The position numbers and the translations under genes were made by a program. A stretch of DNA of 19,010 nucleotides, from positions 1 to 19,010 of the forward strand of contig RXOD01004704.1 in the NCBI GenBank assembly GCA_005223375.1, read 5' to 3'. Each line of letters begins with the position of its first letter. The first letter of the stretch is position 1. The stretch comes from Amoebophrya sp. AT5.2. Its lineage: Eukaryota > Sar > Dinophyceae > Syndiniales > Amoebophryaceae. Under the pieces are notes generated by a model. It saw nothing but the letters and a program-made list of their open reading frames with translations. It searched no databases and was not told where the DNA came from. Positions 17,201-19,010 of this stretch are shown here, one piece after another.

Positions 17201-19010
17201 ACTTCCCGAAATGGAAGAGGCCGCCGCTGGAGAGATGCCTTTGCCTGCCCCGCTCACAAGGGGCGGGCCCACCACGGGCGTTGGCAGCAGCCCCAGACTT
17301 TGGCTGTACTGCAAGCCCCGCTCCGAGCCCGTGCTGCTGCGCGCGACAATGGATGCCGCGGAACTCCTGTTGGACACCAGGGCCTGCTGCTGCTGGTGTG
17401 CCGCGAGGGCCGCAGAGAGTCCGCCGGACGTTATCGTGACGCTGGGCGTGGTCGCGGATGGTGGCAGTTGCACGGAGGGGAGGATGCTCCCGCCCGGCAC
17501 CACCGTTACGCTCGAGGAGGAGGAGGACAGACTCCGAGACGCACTGACGTGCCCGGGCTCTGTCTTCGGCTTCGTCGTCGTCACGTTCAAGCCCGGCATC
17601 GCCTTCGTGTCGCTTGACCTGGACAAAGCCTCGCCCCCGGAGATAGGACTGTCAACACCGCCTTTTTCCTTCGACGCGGTGACCACACTCACCACCGTTG
17701 GCGACGCGCCACTTGCAGGCTCGACATCTGCCGCGTGCTGCTCCACCGCGTTTTTGAAGCTGCGCAGCCGCGACGAAGCCGACGACAACAGCGAGAACGG
17801 CTGGGGCTGGAAGTATTCGTGATTCCCGAAATCGGTCTCGAGGCTTTCCGGCAGCGAGGAACTACCCAAGAGCTTGGGGAGGTCTGCGCTCAGCTCGGAA
17901 CGGGGCTGTCCCATCTGGTTGCGGCTGGGGCGCGTCGCAATCTTCGGCTGCGGAGAATCGTCGTGGTGTTCTTCTCCGTCACCCTCCTCGAGGCCGAAGG
18001 GGTCGTGGGCGCTTGCGGCTCGCGTTCTTGACTTTTCGTCCGGCTCTAGGAGCGGCCCTCCCGACTGTTCTTGTTCCGACTGCAGCAGCTTCTCGGAGTT
18101 TTCTACTACTTCGGTAGGGGACGAGTAGTGCGAGCACGAGCGCTCACTCGGCGGGAAATCTTTGCTCGACACCACGTTTGTTTTTTCGCCAAGGTAGTAG
18201 ATTTCGCCCGAATCGCCCTGCTGGTGCACTCGACTTCGGTACGAGCCGGTGAACGCAGTTCGTTGTCGCGGCTGGGGCGACGGCGAAAGATCTTTTCCAC
18301 CTTTGTTGCTGCTAGGTGTTGCCGCTTCCCGGACTCCGCCGGAAGTAGTCGTACCGGCGCGCATGTCCTGCAGGGCTTCCGGGACGCAGCTCGCGAGGTT
18401 CACCGCCGACGAATCTAGGCTGTACGACAGCGTATCCTGCAGCAAATTCCGCGAAGAGGACAACAGCAGCGTTTCTTTGGAAGACGTTGTGCCACCTCCA
18501 GCGCCGGGGGGTGCTGCTCCTGCTGGTACGGCGGCGCGCTGCAGCTGTTCCTCTTCTCCCGACGTCGGAGGTTCTCGCTCCCGCCGGTTCGCGTCCTCGT
18601 CCGTGGTGACAAAGTCGCTGCAAGGTCTGTTGTCGTCGATGCTGGCCTTGCTCTTGTTCTCAGCTTCAGAGGTTTGGCCGGCTTCGGCGAGTCCGAACCC
18701 GAACAGGCCCGAAGTCGGGTTCTTTTCGGGCGATCGGGACCTGCTGTGTCGCAGTCCCTGCGCAACCGAGTAGGGGGGCTCCGGCCGTCGCCGCACAACT
18801 ACGACCTCGTCTTGGAGGTTCGCAGCAGTCTGTTTTGCATGTGCGTTCTGAGTCATATGCGCATTGCTCCGTCGCACGCTGTCGCTCGAAACCGACCGTC
18901 GTCGCGCCCGCAGACTCGTCCGGTCACCGCCTGCACGACCTCCTGCAACGGCTTCAGCGGCAGAGCCACCATCACCTGCAGCAGCTCCCGCGGGGTGCTC
19001 GTCGGCAGCT
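14203..19010 (-). CDS. CAMSAP/Patronin-like protein with C-terminal CKK domain (5' partial)
   Basis: Proposed exons are 19010-16679 (open to the window edge), 16539-15703, 15543-15148 and 15000-14203; all three introns are phase 0 with GT-AG borders. In-window product is about 1453 residues. Residues 1-777 are Ser/Gly/Pro/Thr-rich and probably disordered, and exon 2 is similar. Exon 3 opens with a highly charged helix (ESERRRVRKMERMARKVEEL), a likely coiled coil. The last ~124 residues match the CKK fold: SNRKLTRNAVLLLL, then FVIVFR, DFRALYAL, HMVERYYRFDTGARTFKEI, and a closing AVDAVFL. CKK domains bind microtubule lattices and, in animal CAMSAPs, minus ends. Animal CAMSAPs carry an N-terminal CH domain; none is seen here, and it could lie beyond the edge. 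Each exon runs only a few codons past its donor before a stop, which supports splicing. The CKK call is firm; the single-gene join is well supported but inferred. Confidence 0.82.
14206..14583 (-). other. CKK domain (microtubule binding) of the CAMSAP-like gene
   Basis: This is the C-terminal ~126 codons of the preceding gene. The order of conserved blocks follows the family: N-R-K-L then a hydrophobic helix, a helix with VLAQIDSVL, a beta strand FVIVFRG, a strand DFRALYALRG, a central segment with HLFGCPSVIADHMVERYYRFD, and the final strand VDAVFLKQ. In animal proteins the FRALY block follows a Cys/Gln pair; here the equivalent stretch is KQGRRDFRALY, which is more basic. The domain ends two residues before the stop, as in CAMSAPs where CKK is C-terminal. 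Confidence 0.88.
15001..15147 (-). other. Intron 3 of the CAMSAP-like gene (in window)
   Basis: The donor is AAG|GTGAATC and the acceptor is TTCTCAACAG|CCC. Length is 147 nt and phase is 0. An alternative in-frame donor, GTATCT, lies 24 nt upstream at about 15171. Stops occur in the intron in the exon 4 frame (TAG and TGA near 15040), so the CKK exon has no Met start of its own before this acceptor. Confidence 0.62.
15544..15702 (-). other. Intron 2 of the CAMSAP-like gene (in window)
   Basis: The donor is GAA|GTACTTCTG and the acceptor is CGTCCAG|GAATCG. Length is 159 nt and phase is 0. Readthrough from exon 2 meets TAG at 15679, and the downstream frame has a stop near 15610, so the two frames cannot be one continuous exon. 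Confidence 0.68.
16540..16678 (-). other. Intron 1 of the CAMSAP-like gene (in window)
   Basis: The donor is CAG|GTACAG and the acceptor is a tandem CAGCAG preceded by a pyrimidine-rich stretch. Length is 139 nt and phase is 0. Reading through it from the upstream exon meets a stop at 16646. A second possible in-frame donor is the GTAAAC slightly upstream. The sequence is AT-richer than both flanking exons. Confidence 0.65.

Noticed and set aside
17174..17822. Plus-strand open frames opposite the large CAMSAP-like exon
   Set aside because: They are shadows of a continuous 2.3-kb minus-strand coding frame, with several overlapping frames of similar length as expected from GC-rich DNA.
1..19010. 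CRISPR arrays, insertion sequences, phage genes or bacterial operons
   Set aside because: No repeat-spacer arrays, transposase motifs, Shine-Dalgarno spacing or bacterial protein families are seen; introns and the CKK domain mark the DNA as eukaryotic.

Overview
The window reads as nuclear DNA of a unicellular eukaryote. It shows GC-rich protein genes broken by short introns (about 110-250 nt), AT-richer spacers of roughly 0.2-0.7 kb, proteins full of Gly/Ser/Ala/Pro/Asp low-complexity stretches, and a CKK microtubule-binding domain. All eight supported genes lie on the minus strand, so transcription runs from high to low coordinates. One-directional arrays of compact, intron-bearing genes resemble dinoflagellate-lineage alveolates (for example the parasitic Syndiniales). 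That assignment is an inference; no spliced-leader RNA gene, rRNA or tRNA is visible to confirm it.

Layout in direction of transcription (right to left). (1) 19010-14203: a large CAMSAP/Patronin-like gene, 5'-truncated by the window edge, with four in-window exons. At least ~1450 residues, mostly disordered, lead to a charged helical segment and a C-terminal CKK domain. (2) 13633-13007: a 208-residue helical protein with an N-terminal signal-anchor-like segment. (3) 12421-10566: a three-exon coiled-coil protein of about 514 residues. (4) 10356-8649: a low-complexity acidic/basic protein whose first exon is a proposed 8-codon mini-exon. (5) 8141-6963 and (6) 6275-5145: tandem paralogues of an unrecognised ~380-residue family with two blocks of near-identical DNA. 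(7) 4484-2458: a two-exon, largely disordered protein ending in a compact Trp/Tyr-rich module. (8) 1762-1 (possibly from 2059): a partial gene, 3'-truncated by the window edge, with an uncertain 5' exon.

Exon joins were inferred by requiring GT-AG borders, preserved reading phase and continuity of protein composition. Most proposed donors begin GTAC rather than GTRAG. The CKK protein and the coiled-coil protein could both be cytoskeletal, but nothing in the window shows that these genes act in one pathway. The strongest leads are the CKK protein, the mosaic tandem paralogues and the unusual donor sites.
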